Shown piece after piece: positions 9,885 to 16,189 of a stretch of 35,416 nt of DNA (its first letter is position 1; the number at the start of each line of letters is the position of its first letter). This DNA comes from an uncultured Bacilli bacterium (GTDB lineage: Bacteria > Bacillota_I > Bacilli_A > RF39 > UBA660). The notes below the pieces were generated by a model. It was not told the DNA's origin and did no database searches. It saw only the letters and a program-made list of their open reading frames with translations. Made by a program: the position numbers and the translations under genes. The stretch covers positions 1-35,416 of the forward strand of contig CANQEE010000008.1 of NCBI GenBank assembly GCA_947594595.1, written 5' to 3'.

Positions 9885-10724
9885 TTAAATAATTTCTAAT
9901 TCTGCAATTTTAACAATTCTTTTTTGATTTCGAACACAAAAATCAATAAATGTATAAAAATCTACTTTTCCTAATTCTTTTTCATAGGTATAAGCATCTA
10001 AATCAAATACAATTTTATCTCGCATCATATAAGTAAGACATTCTTCTTTCGTCGCTCCTAAATACATTAAAAAATAAGGGTAAATTTGTCTTTTTAAAAA
10101 AGCAAGGGATGCTTCACCTTTTAAATACTGACTTTTCTTCTCAATTCTTGTATATAATTCATTATCAATTGCAAGTTCTACAATCGCTTCTACGATTTCA
10201 TGATACTCACTTTGATAATCTTTTAATTCTTTTTTGACAATACTAGAAATAATTTTTATAAGAGTTTCTATGGAATTGTCATTTTTTTTCGCACATCCCC
10301 AAGTAATGGTATTTACCTTTTTTCCTTTAATTGTTTCTACATCGATCACATCTAACTTAGGATGAACCACTAAAACATGATAAAGACGAATATCCATTCG
10401 TAAAATTTCTTTACATTCTTTTATAATTTCTTTTTTATTTTGATCCCATGTCTGCATTAAAGAAAGGCGGAAATTTTCTGTTTCTTCGAATAATTGCTTA
10501 TAGGTCTCTGTTTTTTTTACCATATCATAGATTGTATCATCAGAGGGAATATAATTTTTTGGATCTTTCAATAAAACTTCTTTTTCTTGATACATAGCAT
10601 GATAACTTTTACGATAATTTTTCCACAATTTCTGTTTTAAAGCATGAATTTCTGGTGTAATAGATGCTTGAAAAAGTAAATTCCAAATCAATGCATATTC
10701 GTTCAGTACAAACTTTAAATTCAT
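9885..10724 (-). CDS. Conserved-looking hypothetical protein upstream of polC
   Basis: I do not recognise this 279-residue protein. It is soluble, mostly helical, rich in Lys and Glu, with no signal peptide or membrane segment. Scattered aromatic residues (RLYHVLVVHPKLDVIDVETIKG in the middle) suggest a folded beta segment around residues 110-140, flanked by helices. It ends 14 bases before polC, so it is translated in the same unit. A weak ribosome site (AGGGGAAAGAT) precedes the ATG. The 75-base gap upstream holds TATGAT and TATAGT boxes pointing leftward, so it may carry an internal promoter. Being placed with polC makes a replication or housekeeping role conceivable, but nothing in the sequence shows it. 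Confidence 0.75.
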   Translation of the reverse strand: MNLKFVLNEYALIWNLLFQASITPEIHALKQKLWKNYRKSYHAMYQEKEVLLKDPKNYIPSDDTIYDMVKKTETYKQLFEETENFRLSLMQTWDQNKKEIIKECKEILRMDIRLYHVLVVHPKLDVIDVETIKGKKVNTITWGCAKKNDNSIETLIKIISSIVKKELKDYQSEYHEIVEAIVELAIDNELYTRIEKKSQYLKGEASLAFLKRQIYPYFLMYLGATKEECLTYMMRDKIVFDLDAYTYEKELGKVDFYTFIDFCVRNQKRIVKIAELEII

Positions 10725-10799
10725 ATCTTTCCCCTGCCTTTACTTCTATTATTACTATATCATAGTCTACTTCTTTTTGAAAAGAAAAAGCTTCTATTT

Positions 10800-11642
10800 C
10801 TAGAAACTTTTCACAATAAAGTATGCTCCTACAATCACAACCACCATTAAGATAAGAAGAAGGAAAATTTTAAGAAGAATAATGGCTTTTGAATCTTTTG
10901 TTTCTTCTTCAAGTTCATCATCCATATCAAAATCTTTATCAGATAAATCCATTGATCTTGTGTAAAAAGAAGAATCCAAATCTTGCACCAGCCTTTGATC
11001 ATCAATTCCCTTCAAAGTAATTTCTTCTTCTTTTTCTTCTATTTTAGGAGCGATCTTATCAGATGCTGAAGTTGCCATTAAATCAGCAAGAAGTCCTCCT
11101 TCTTGAGCTTCATCTATTTCTTTTCTTAAGTTATGAGAGGTAATGGTATCAATTAGCTCCTGTAATTCTTCTTGGTCTTTTTCCTCCTGAAAGAGGTTCT
11201 TTTTCTTTTTCAAAGCTTCTAATTCTTTTTCATTAGAATGAGATAATATATTATATTTTTCATTTTTTAAATTTCTTTTCTTCTCTTTTTCATCAATCAT
11301 TGTTCTTTCTTTTTTTGCTTGTTCTAGAATACTATTGATATCATAAACTTTTGCACCTTCTAAATCATAAAGAGAATGTAGTGCCTGTAGTTCTTTCTTA
11401 GATTCCTTTATTTCTTCATCAAAAAGATTCGCAAATTCTTTTCCTTGATGGTATCCTTCTCTTGTTCGATAATTTTTTCGAACTTCATCTAAAGGAACTG
11501 CAGGAATTTCTCTTGAGATGGTTGTATATTTCATTGTAGTTCCTAAATCTTCATAAAGTTCTTCATTTTTAGCAAGGCGACTCATTGGTCGTTTTGTTGA
11601 AGTTGTTTCTTGATTTTGATATCGATCCATACGACTTTTCAC
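10800..11642 (-). CDS. Tail-anchored coiled-coil protein of unknown function (GTG start)
   Basis: An unrecognised 280-residue protein. Residues 1-60 are polar and basic. The middle (about 75-170) is highly charged and predicted to be helical or coiled coil (EKELEALKKKKNLFQEEKD). A strongly acidic linker follows (DLSDKDFDMDDELEEE near 230-247). The last ~28 residues form one hydrophobic helix ending in FIVKSF. There is no N-terminal signal, so it would be inserted by its tail with the bulk in the cytoplasm. This layout fits a membrane-tethered scaffold, perhaps for division or wall enzymes, but that is inference. The start is GTG at 11642, seven bases after the GGAAGG core of a ribosome site. 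An ATG at 11630 is the alternative. A near-consensus promoter lies just upstream. Confidence 0.75.
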   Translation of the reverse strand: MKSRMDRYQNQETTSTKRPMSRLAKNEELYEDLGTTMKYTTISREIPAVPLDEVRKNYRTREGYHQGKEFANLFDEEIKESKKELQALHSLYDLEGAKVYDINSILEQAKKERTMIDEKEKKRNLKNEKYNILSHSNEKELEALKKKKNLFQEEKDQEELQELIDTITSHNLRKEIDEAQEGGLLADLMATSASDKIAPKIEEKEEEITLKGIDDQRLVQDLDSSFYTRSMDLSDKDFDMDDELEEETKDSKAIILLKIFLLLILMVVVIVGAYFIVKSF

Positions 11643-11665
11643 ACTATCACCTTCCTATTATTATC

Positions 11666-11694
11666 ATCATAACATAGAATTATTTTTTTGGCAA
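11666..11694 (-). promoter_or_regulatory. Promoter for the tail-anchored protein / polC unit
   Basis: Read leftward: TTGCCA (11689-11694), a 17-base spacer, TATGAT (11666-11671). It lies in a 143-base divergent region shared with the ferredoxin promoter. Confidence 0.72.
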
Positions 11695-11736
11695 AAAAAT
11701 AGGGAAGAAAACACTGTCAAAATCTTTGAAAAGGGA

Positions 11737-11764
11737 TTGTAAAGTAAAAAAAGTTGCGTATAAT
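11737..11764 (+). promoter_or_regulatory. Promoter for ferredoxin gene
   Basis: TTGTAA (11737-11742), a 16-base spacer, then a perfect TATAAT (11759-11764). Transcription should begin about 15 bases before the ATG, leaving a very short leader with AGAAAGGAAG as ribosome site. Confidence 0.7.
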
Positions 11765-11785
11765 AGGAAGTAGAAAGGAAGTATT

Positions 11786-11980
11786 ATGAAAGTAAAAGTA
11801 AATCAAGATGCTTGTATCGGTTGTGGAGCTTGTGCTTCTATTGCCGAAGATGTATTTGAATTAAATGAAGAAGGACTTTCTACTGCAAAGAAAGAGGAAG
11901 TTCAAAAAGAAGAAGAACAAGAAAAAGTAAAAGATGCTGCTGATTCTTGTCCTACTGGTGCCATTGAAGTAGAAGAGTAA
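11786..11980 (+). CDS. Single-cluster [4Fe-4S] ferredoxin
   Basis: A 64-residue electron carrier. The ligands are Cys10, Cys13 and Cys16 in CIGCGAC and Cys55 in the distal SCPTGAI, the pattern of Bacillus-type ferredoxins holding one 4Fe-4S cluster. The second cluster of clostridial ferredoxins is absent. A Lys/Glu-rich stretch (about 35-50) separates the two halves and makes the protein acidic overall, as usual for ferredoxins docking with reductases. It is cytoplasmic. It forms a one-gene transcript with its own promoter, and its terminator begins inside the last codons. No partner oxidoreductase is adjacent, so its electron donor and acceptor cannot be named. Confidence 0.93.
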   Translation: MKVKVNQDACIGCGACASIAEDVFELNEEGLSTAKKEEVQKEEEQEKVKDAADSCPTGAIEVEE

Positions 11981-11995
11981 CTACTTCTTTTTTTT
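11966..11995 (+). terminator. Terminator of ferredoxin gene, stop codon in loop
   Basis: GAAGTAG (11966-11972) pairs with CTACTTC (11981-11987), followed by eight T. The TAA stop lies in the eight-base loop. The right arm and T-run also encode the 3' end of the convergent pseudouridine synthase gene. Confidence 0.85.
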
Positions 11996-12706
11996 CATCT
12001 TAAGAGCATACACTTTAGAAACTTCTTTGGGGGTAAGAGGTCGATAAGCTCCACTTTTAAGTCCTGTGGTATCAAAAAATCCATATTGTTTTCTCGTTAA
12101 TTTGATAACTTCAAAACCAATCGCTTTAAAAAGTTCTTTTACTTCATGATTTTTTCCTTCTTGAAGAGCTATTTCTACAAAAGAAGTTTGCGTCTTAGAA
12201 TCCACTTTTTTTATTTTCACTTTTGTTGGATAAACTTTCTCTTTTCCTATTTGAATTCCCTTCTTTAAAGTTTGAATAGAAGAGCCTTTAATGATTCCTT
12301 TTAATTTTGCAAGATATATTTTCTCAACTCCATAAGATGGATGCATTAAAAGATTGGCAAATTCTCCATCATTTGTTAACAATAAAACTCCTGTGGTATC
12401 ATAATCAAGTCTCCCTACAGGATAAATACGTTCAGAGCAAGGGATTAAATCCACAACAGTTTTTCTCTTCTTTTCATCTTTTGTTGTTGTTACGACACCT
12501 CTTGGTTTATTCAATAAATAATAAACTTTTTTTTCTTTCAAAAGAAGTTTTTGATCTACTTCAATTCGATCTTTGGAAGAGACTTTTACACCCAATTCTG
12601 TAACAACTTTTCCATTGACTGTAACCTGTCCTTTTTGAATGAGTTCTTCTGCCTTTCTACGAGACATCAGTCCACTTTGAGCAATTCTTTTTTGTAACCG
12701 TTCCAT
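11981..12706 (-). CDS. rluB: RluB/RsuA-family pseudouridine synthase
   Basis: A 241-residue enzyme that isomerises a specific uridine in rRNA. An S4 RNA-binding domain fills residues 1-50 (QKRIAQSGLMSRRKAEELI). The catalytic core follows with LLNKPRGVVTT at 64-74 and the family motif GRLDYDTTGVLLLTNDG, in which Asp101 is the catalytic residue. EGKNHEVKELF takes the place of the common EGKNRQVRRMF. Length and layout fit the large-subunit RluB type, though RsuA-like specificity cannot be excluded by eye. The C-terminus is a run of Lys. GAGGGATC precedes the ATG. A strong promoter and a leader of about 110 bases with a hairpin lie upstream. Its 3' end abuts the convergent ferredoxin gene without any gap. 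Confidence 0.9.
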   Translation of the reverse strand: MERLQKRIAQSGLMSRRKAEELIQKGQVTVNGKVVTELGVKVSSKDRIEVDQKLLLKEKKVYYLLNKPRGVVTTTKDEKKRKTVVDLIPCSERIYPVGRLDYDTTGVLLLTNDGEFANLLMHPSYGVEKIYLAKLKGIIKGSSIQTLKKGIQIGKEKVYPTKVKIKKVDSKTQTSFVEIALQEGKNHEVKELFKAIGFEVIKLTRKQYGFFDTTGLKSGAYRPLTPKEVSKVYALKMKKKK

Positions 12707-12780
12707 AAGATCCCTCTTTTTCTATATCTCTAAATTCTTATCTGAAGATGGATGAATAAATAAAATTGATTTTGTAAATA

Positions 12781-12812
12781 GAAAGAGCACTCAACCTAGA
12801 GTAAGTGCTTTC
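12781..12812 (-). other. Hairpin in the 5' leader of the pseudouridine synthase gene
   Basis: On the minus strand AGCACT pairs with AGTGCT about a 12-base loop, extended outward by GAAAG/CTTTC with a small bulge. It starts roughly 10 bases after the predicted transcription start and is followed only by T-rich sequence, not a clean T-run. It may be an RNA-stabilising or regulatory leader; function unknown. Confidence 0.5.
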
Positions 12813-12821
12813 AACAATTTC

Positions 12822-12850
12822 ACTATATCATAAACTTAGTGACTTGACAA
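12822..12850 (-). promoter_or_regulatory. Promoter for the pseudouridine synthase gene
   Basis: Read leftward: TTGTCA (12845-12850), a 17-base spacer, TATAGT (12822-12827). Each box is one base from consensus. It lies directly behind the recA terminator. Confidence 0.75.
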
Positions 12851-12864
12851 GTTTCATCCGTTCT

Positions 12865-12890
12865 AAAAAGAGGACTTTTAATTAGTCCTC
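12865..12890 (-). terminator. recA terminator, stop codon in loop
   Basis: On the minus strand GAGGACT pairs with AGTCCTC around a seven-base loop, followed by TTTTT. The left arm encodes the last Glu-Asp of RecA and the TAA stop runs into the loop. Confidence 0.85.
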
Positions 12891-13901
12891 GCTTTCTATA
12901 TTATAATATTCCCTTACCTTTTTCTCTAATTCATCTCTTAACTCTACCTGCTCCTTCAAAAGTAGTTTTACATTTTCTTTTCCTTGTCCTAACTTTTCTC
13001 CTTGATAACTATACCAAGCTCCTGCTTTTTCAATAATATTCGCATCACTTGCTAAATCCACAATTTCTCCTTCTCTTGAAATTCCTTCTCCATACATGAT
13101 ATCCACAACAGCTGTTTTAAAGGGAGGAGCAACTTTATTTTTTACAACTTTGACAGTTGTTTTATTTCCAACAACACCATCTCCCATTTTTAACTGTTCA
13201 TTTCTACGAATATCAAGACGAATACTAGAGTAAAATTTTAAAGCTCTTCCTCCAGGTGTTGTCTCAGGATTTCCATATAGAACTCCTACTTTTTCTCGCA
13301 ATTGATTGATAAAAATGGCAATGGTGTTCGTCTTACTAATGGTTCCCGATAATTTTCGTAAAGCTTGACTCATTAAACGTGCCTGCAAACCTACATGTGA
13401 ATCTCCCATTTCACCATCAATTTCTGCCTGTGGGACAAGAGCTGCCACAGAATCTATAACAACAATACTTACTGCTTCACTTCGAACAAGTGCTTCACAA
13501 ATTTCTAAAGCTTGTTCTCCTGTATCCGGTTGTGATAATAAAAGTGAATTCGTATCTACTCCTAATCGTTTTGCATAAACAGGATCCAATGCATGCTCTG
13601 CATCAATAAAAGCAGCCCGTCCTCCTTTTTTTTGAACTTCTGCAATCGCTTGTAAGGCAAACGTAGTTTTTCCACTAGATTCAGGTCCATAAATTTCAAT
13701 AATTCTTCCTTTCGGATATCCTCCAACTCCAAGGGCAATATCAAGAGCTAAACATCCACTTGAAATAACATCTATTTTCATATGTGGATTTTCTCCTAAA
13801 CACATAATAGAACCTTTTCCAAATTGTTTTTCAATATCTGCTAACACTTGTTCCAATGCTTTATCTTTTGTTTCTTTTTTATTTGCGACAGTTTTTGCCA
13901 T
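12882..13901 (-). CDS. recA: Recombinase RecA
   Basis: A 339-residue strand-exchange ATPase for homologous recombination and SOS signalling. The Walker A loop is GPESSGKTT at 72-80. [11 protein letters not shown], the [11 protein letters not shown] Walker B strand and the [23 protein letters not shown] segment (loops L1/L2 region) follow in normal order. The acidic C-terminal tail is short (YYNIESED), at the lower end of the family's range. AGGAGG lies before the ATG. The upstream 211-base gap holds a TTGACT/TAGAAT promoter and, just beyond it, a perfect 14-base palindrome. In Bacillus subtilis cinA lies between pgsA and recA; here it is absent. Confidence 0.98.
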   Translation of the reverse strand: MAKTVANKKETKDKALEQVLADIEKQFGKGSIMCLGENPHMKIDVISSGCLALDIALGVGGYPKGRIIEIYGPESSGKTTFALQAIAEVQKKGGRAAFIDAEHALDPVYAKRLGVDTNSLLLSQPDTGEQALEICEALVRSEAVSIVVIDSVAALVPQAEIDGEMGDSHVGLQARLMSQALRKLSGTISKTNTIAIFINQLREKVGVLYGNPETTPGGRALKFYSSIRLDIRRNEQLKMGDGVVGNKTTVKVVKNKVAPPFKTAVVDIMYGEGISREGEIVDLASDANIIEKAGAWYSYQGEKLGQGKENVKLLLKEQVELRDELEKKVREYYNIESED

Positions 13902-13930
13902 AAATACCTCCTAGTAATCTTTACATGTTC

Positions 13931-13960
13931 ATTCTATCATTATAAATTGGAAGAAGTCAA
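13931..13960 (-). promoter_or_regulatory. Promoter for recA
   Basis: Read leftward: TTGACT (13955-13960), an 18-base spacer, TAGAAT (13931-13936). The start should fall about 25 bases before the ATG. Confidence 0.65.
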
Positions 13961-13969
13961 GCATTTTTT

Positions 13970-13983
13970 CAAACAATTGTTTG
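13970..13983. promoter_or_regulatory. Palindrome CAAACAATTGTTTG upstream of recA promoter
   Basis: A perfect 14-base inverted repeat nine bases before the recA -35 box. It has the C-x-AAC-N4-GTT-x-G outline of Gram-positive LexA boxes with G-to-A changes, so it is a candidate operator. The identity of the binding protein is inference. Confidence 0.45.
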
Positions 13984-14101
13984 TTATTTTTATATCCCTT
14001 TCAGTTCCCTTTTTAAATTTATGAAAGAAAATAGAGAAAAACTTTAAATATCTTCTAAAAAATCCTTATAAATACTTCTTTTTCATCTTATCTACAAAAA
14101 G

Positions 14102-14123
14102 AAAAAAAAGTGCTACAACACTT
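14102..14123 (-). terminator. pgsA terminator overlapping its stop codon
   Basis: On the minus strand AAGTGT pairs with GCACTT (one T-G pair) around a four-base loop and is followed by at least six T. The TAG stop straddles the loop and right arm. The stem is short. Confidence 0.65.
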
Positions 14124-14727
14124 CCTCTTCCACCTCTTTTTGTGGCAAAATTGCTTCTTTATTTAAAGTGAAATACTCAATCATAGAAACAACACTCATA
14201 ATAGTTGCAAAATAAAGAAGAAAATCAGATATTCGGATTCCTTTTAATTCAAATGGTAAATTATAAAAGAAAGTGAATACAAGACCTGTCATCATAGAAG
14301 CTGTTTTAATCTTTCCAGAAGAAATAGCTGCCTGAACTTTTCCTTTTCGAACAGCTTCCATTTTAATGGCATCTACTACAATATCTCTAAAAATAATAAT
14401 GACTGGAATAAAAGATGGAATAAACCCTTGAATTGCTAAAACAATTAAAACTGGATTTACCAATAGCTTATCTGCGATAGCATCTAACATTTTTCCGAGA
14501 TCAGTCACTTGCTTATTCTTTCTTGCAAGATATCCATCTAGAAAATCTGTAAAAGAAGCAATCAAGAATATTCCTCCTGCTATAAAATACTCTGTTTTTA
14601 TATAAATACCCTGAATGAAAATTCTTGGAAACTCAATTCCTACTTCATAAAATGGAAACAATAGTAAAATAAGAATAAGGATCGTAAGAAAAATTCTTAA
14701 AATGGTTAATTTAGTAGGTGTATTCAT
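14113..14727 (-). CDS. pgsA: CDP-diacylglycerol--glycerol-3-phosphate 3-phosphatidyltransferase
   Basis: A 204-residue integral membrane enzyme that makes phosphatidylglycerol phosphate from CDP-diacylglycerol. The CDP-alcohol phosphatidyltransferase motif D-x2-DG-x2-AR-x8-G-x3-D-x3-D is complete: Asp61, Asp64, Gly65, Ala68, Arg69, Gly78, Asp82 and Asp86. Four to six hydrophobic helices surround it, starting at about residue 8. An acidic tail (EVEEEVL) closes the chain. The start overlaps the RodZ-like gene by 17 bases, so the two are translationally linked, as in many Firmicutes where rodZ precedes pgsA. It ends in its own terminator. Confidence 0.94.
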   Translation of the reverse strand: MNTPTKLTILRIFLTILILILLLFPFYEVGIEFPRIFIQGIYIKTEYFIAGGIFLIASFTDFLDGYLARKNKQVTDLGKMLDAIADKLLVNPVLIVLAIQGFIPSFIPVIIIFRDIVVDAIKMEAVRKGKVQAAISSGKIKTASMMTGLVFTFFYNLPFELKGIRISDFLLYFATIMSVVSMIEYFTLNKEAILPQKEVEEEVL

Positions 14728-15193
14728 CTATAATACTTCCTTTCAATTCACTGGTACGGATTGGTTCTTTATTGATTTCTCTTACAATTAAAATTGCAAG
14801 AAGAATACATAAAAAAAGGATTAAAATAGCAAGAACGATTGGAGCTATATTGATTTTCTTTTTATGTGGAATGGTATAGGGAGAGGCAATTTTCTTTTCT
14901 TCTTCTGTTTTGATTTTTTTGGCTTCTAAAATATCTTCTAAAGAAATTTTAGAGGTATGTTCAAATAAAAAATCATTAAATTCTTCAGTCACTTCTTCCT
15001 TGTTAAGTCCTAAATATTTTGCATAATCTTGTAACAAATGTCTTAAATGATAGATGTCTTTAAAAGCTCTTGTGTTTCCACTTTCCATATTTTCAAGTTC
15101 CATAACAGAAAGTCCTAAATCATCACTAGCTTCTTCTAAACTCACACCATGACTTTTTCGAACCTCTTTTAAATAGGCTCCTAACTCTTTCAT
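14711..15193 (-). CDS. RodZ-like protein: HTH domain plus one membrane helix
   Basis: A 160-residue protein. Residues 3-65 form an XRE/RodZ-type helix-turn-helix (LKEVRKSHGVSLEEASDDLG, then LRHLLQDYAKYLGL). A charged linker leads to one membrane helix at about 115-137, and only some 20 residues follow outside. RodZ links MreB filaments to the elongation machinery through the HTH domain. The periplasmic/extracellular domain of full RodZ is missing here, as in other short Firmicute homologues. Its place before pgsA supports the RodZ assignment. AGAGGTGACAC precedes the ATG. It lies 20 bases after rnpB and is probably read from the same transcript or from readthrough. Confidence 0.82.
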   Translation of the reverse strand: MKELGAYLKEVRKSHGVSLEEASDDLGLSVMELENMESGNTRAFKDIYHLRHLLQDYAKYLGLNKEEVTEEFNDFLFEHTSKISLEDILEAKKIKTEEEKKIASPYTIPHKKKINIAPIVLAILILFLCILLAILIVREINKEPIRTSELKGSIIDEYTY

Positions 15194-15213
15194 GTGTCAC
15201 CTCTTCTCAAATA

Positions 15214-15563
15214 AAAAACATTTCATAAGCCATGTTCTGTCCCTATTTCTAGGTGGCAAACATTTATCTACCATAACTGGTCCCTAACGCCATTCTGATT
15301 CTTTTGTTAGAGTTCCCCTACCAAAATTTGGGTTTCTCACTCGCGGGGTTTACCTCGTTTCACTTCTTCGTTTCCAAAGAATTCGTCACTGTGGCACGTT
15401 ACTAAGGATGCATGGATTCCTCTTTAGCATTCCTTTTTTGCCGTTAGATTTCTCTACCCTAGGTTATTTTTTCCCTAGGCACGAACACGACTGCCATCAC
15501 AGGTCAGTGTGAGCATGGACTTTCCTCTACTTCCATGAAAGAAGCAGCGTTTGCCGAAATGTT
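15214..15563 (-). ncRNA. rnpB: RNase P RNA, bacterial class B
   Basis: The catalytic RNA that trims tRNA 5' ends. On the minus strand the universally kept blocks appear in order: AGAGGAAAGTCCATGCTC near the 5' end, GTGTTCGTGCCTAG, GTGCCACAGTGACGAA, GGTAAACCCC, GAGAAACCCAAATTTTGG with GGTAGGGGAAC, and ACAGAACATGGCTTA near the 3' end. These match the Bacillus-type (class B) molecule. The ends AACATTTC and GAAATGTT pair to form P1, which sets the limits within a few bases; six T follow the 3' strand. The 5' end abuts the gpsB stop codon, the same gpsB-rnpB order as in B. subtilis, so it may be processed from a gpsB transcript or have a promoter inside gpsB. Confidence 0.96.
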
Positions 15564-15896
15564 TTATTCTTCTTTTCCATAGACCATCTTTTCAAGTTGA
15601 GATAGTCGACGCAATATATCTACATTGGTTACTTCTCCCCCTTGATTTTCTTGGTTTTTAGCAATTTCCACATTCATTCTTGCATTTCTAAGTTCTTGTT
15701 TAAGATTCATATTTTCTTTTAAAAGCTCTGCTTTTTCCTGTTCCATTTGATCAACAATTTGAAAAAACTGTTCATAATCTCCAATCACAGTATCCAAAAA
15801 TTGATCTACTTCTTTTAAACGATATCCTCTTGTATCAATTTTAAACTCTTTCTCAAGAATTTCTTGTGGAGAAAGTGTAATTTTATTCTGGTACAT
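15564..15896 (-). CDS. gpsB: Cell-division/wall-synthesis adaptor GpsB
   Basis: A 110-residue DivIVA-family protein that docks PBPs and other wall enzymes at sites of growth and division. Residues 1-35 are the membrane-binding/PBP-binding head (TLSPQEILEKEF, GYRLKEVDQFLD). A coiled coil covers about 36-75, and a Gln/Gly-rich linker separates it from the short C-terminal helix VDILRRLSQLEKMVYG, a GpsB hallmark. Full DivIVA is much longer, which excludes it. GGTGAGAG precedes the ATG. The class A PBP encoded about 10 kb away contains a cytoplasmic basic N-terminus suited to GpsB binding; that link is inference from the family. Confidence 0.95.
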   Translation of the reverse strand: MYQNKITLSPQEILEKEFKIDTRGYRLKEVDQFLDTVIGDYEQFFQIVDQMEQEKAELLKENMNLKQELRNARMNVEIAKNQENQGGEVTNVDILRRLSQLEKMVYGKEE

Positions 15897-15944
15897 ATTC
15901 TCTCACCAATCCCTTTGTCCAAATTTATTTTACGAAAAATTGGA

Positions 15945-16067
15945 CTATTTGTCAATTGATTTGCTAGAAAGACAATCAAGTATTTTTCGCGTCTTTTCTT
16001 CAATTAAAATTTCTTTAATTTCTTCATGCATTTTATTCAATAAAAAAATTACTTCTTTTGTTTTCAT
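15945..16067 (-). CDS. Small ORF (40 aa) upstream of gpsB
   Basis: A short reading frame with a good AGGTGAT ribosome site seven bases from its ATG. The product is 40 residues, starts MKTKEVIFLLNKMHEEIKEI and ends SSKSIDK with a TAG stop. It is charged and would form one or two amphipathic helices, with one Cys and no membrane segment. I do not recognise it. It fills most of the gap between the unknown 506-aa gene and gpsB and is followed by gpsB after 48 bases, so it may be the first gene of a gpsB-rnpB transcript. The strong ribosome site and upstream promoter-like boxes favour a real gene, but length alone could be chance. Confidence 0.55.
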   Translation of the reverse strand: MKTKEVIFLLNKMHEEIKEILIEEKTRKILDCLSSKSIDK

Positions 16068-16083
16068 AGAATCACCTATCTAC

Positions 16084-16112
16084 AATGTAATAGATTTCAT
16101 TAGAATTTGCAA
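16084..16112 (-). promoter_or_regulatory. Candidate promoter for small ORF-gpsB-rnpB
   Basis: Read leftward: TTGCAA (16107-16112), a 17-base spacer, TACATT (16084-16089). The inverted repeat AGAATT-TGC-AATTCT (16102-16116) overlaps the -35 box. Box matches are modest (four of six each). Confidence 0.45.
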
Positions 16113-16148
16113 TTCTTTCGACAAAAGTAGCAATTTTTCGAAAAAGAA

Positions 16149-16189
16149 AAGAGTTGATCAAGAAACCAATATCAATCTCTTATTTTTTT
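16149..16189. terminator. Terminator after the 506-aa unknown gene
   Basis: AAGAGTTGAT (16149-16158) pairs with ATCAATCTCTT (16171-16181) with one bulged base and a 12-base loop. Leftward it is followed by TTTTCTTTTT, so it can end transcription of the gat operon; rightward a run of seven T follows. Confidence 0.72.

Noticed and set aside
14711-15193. HTH gene as an ordinary transcription regulator
   Set aside because: A membrane helix follows the HTH domain and it overlaps pgsA, the usual RodZ arrangement.
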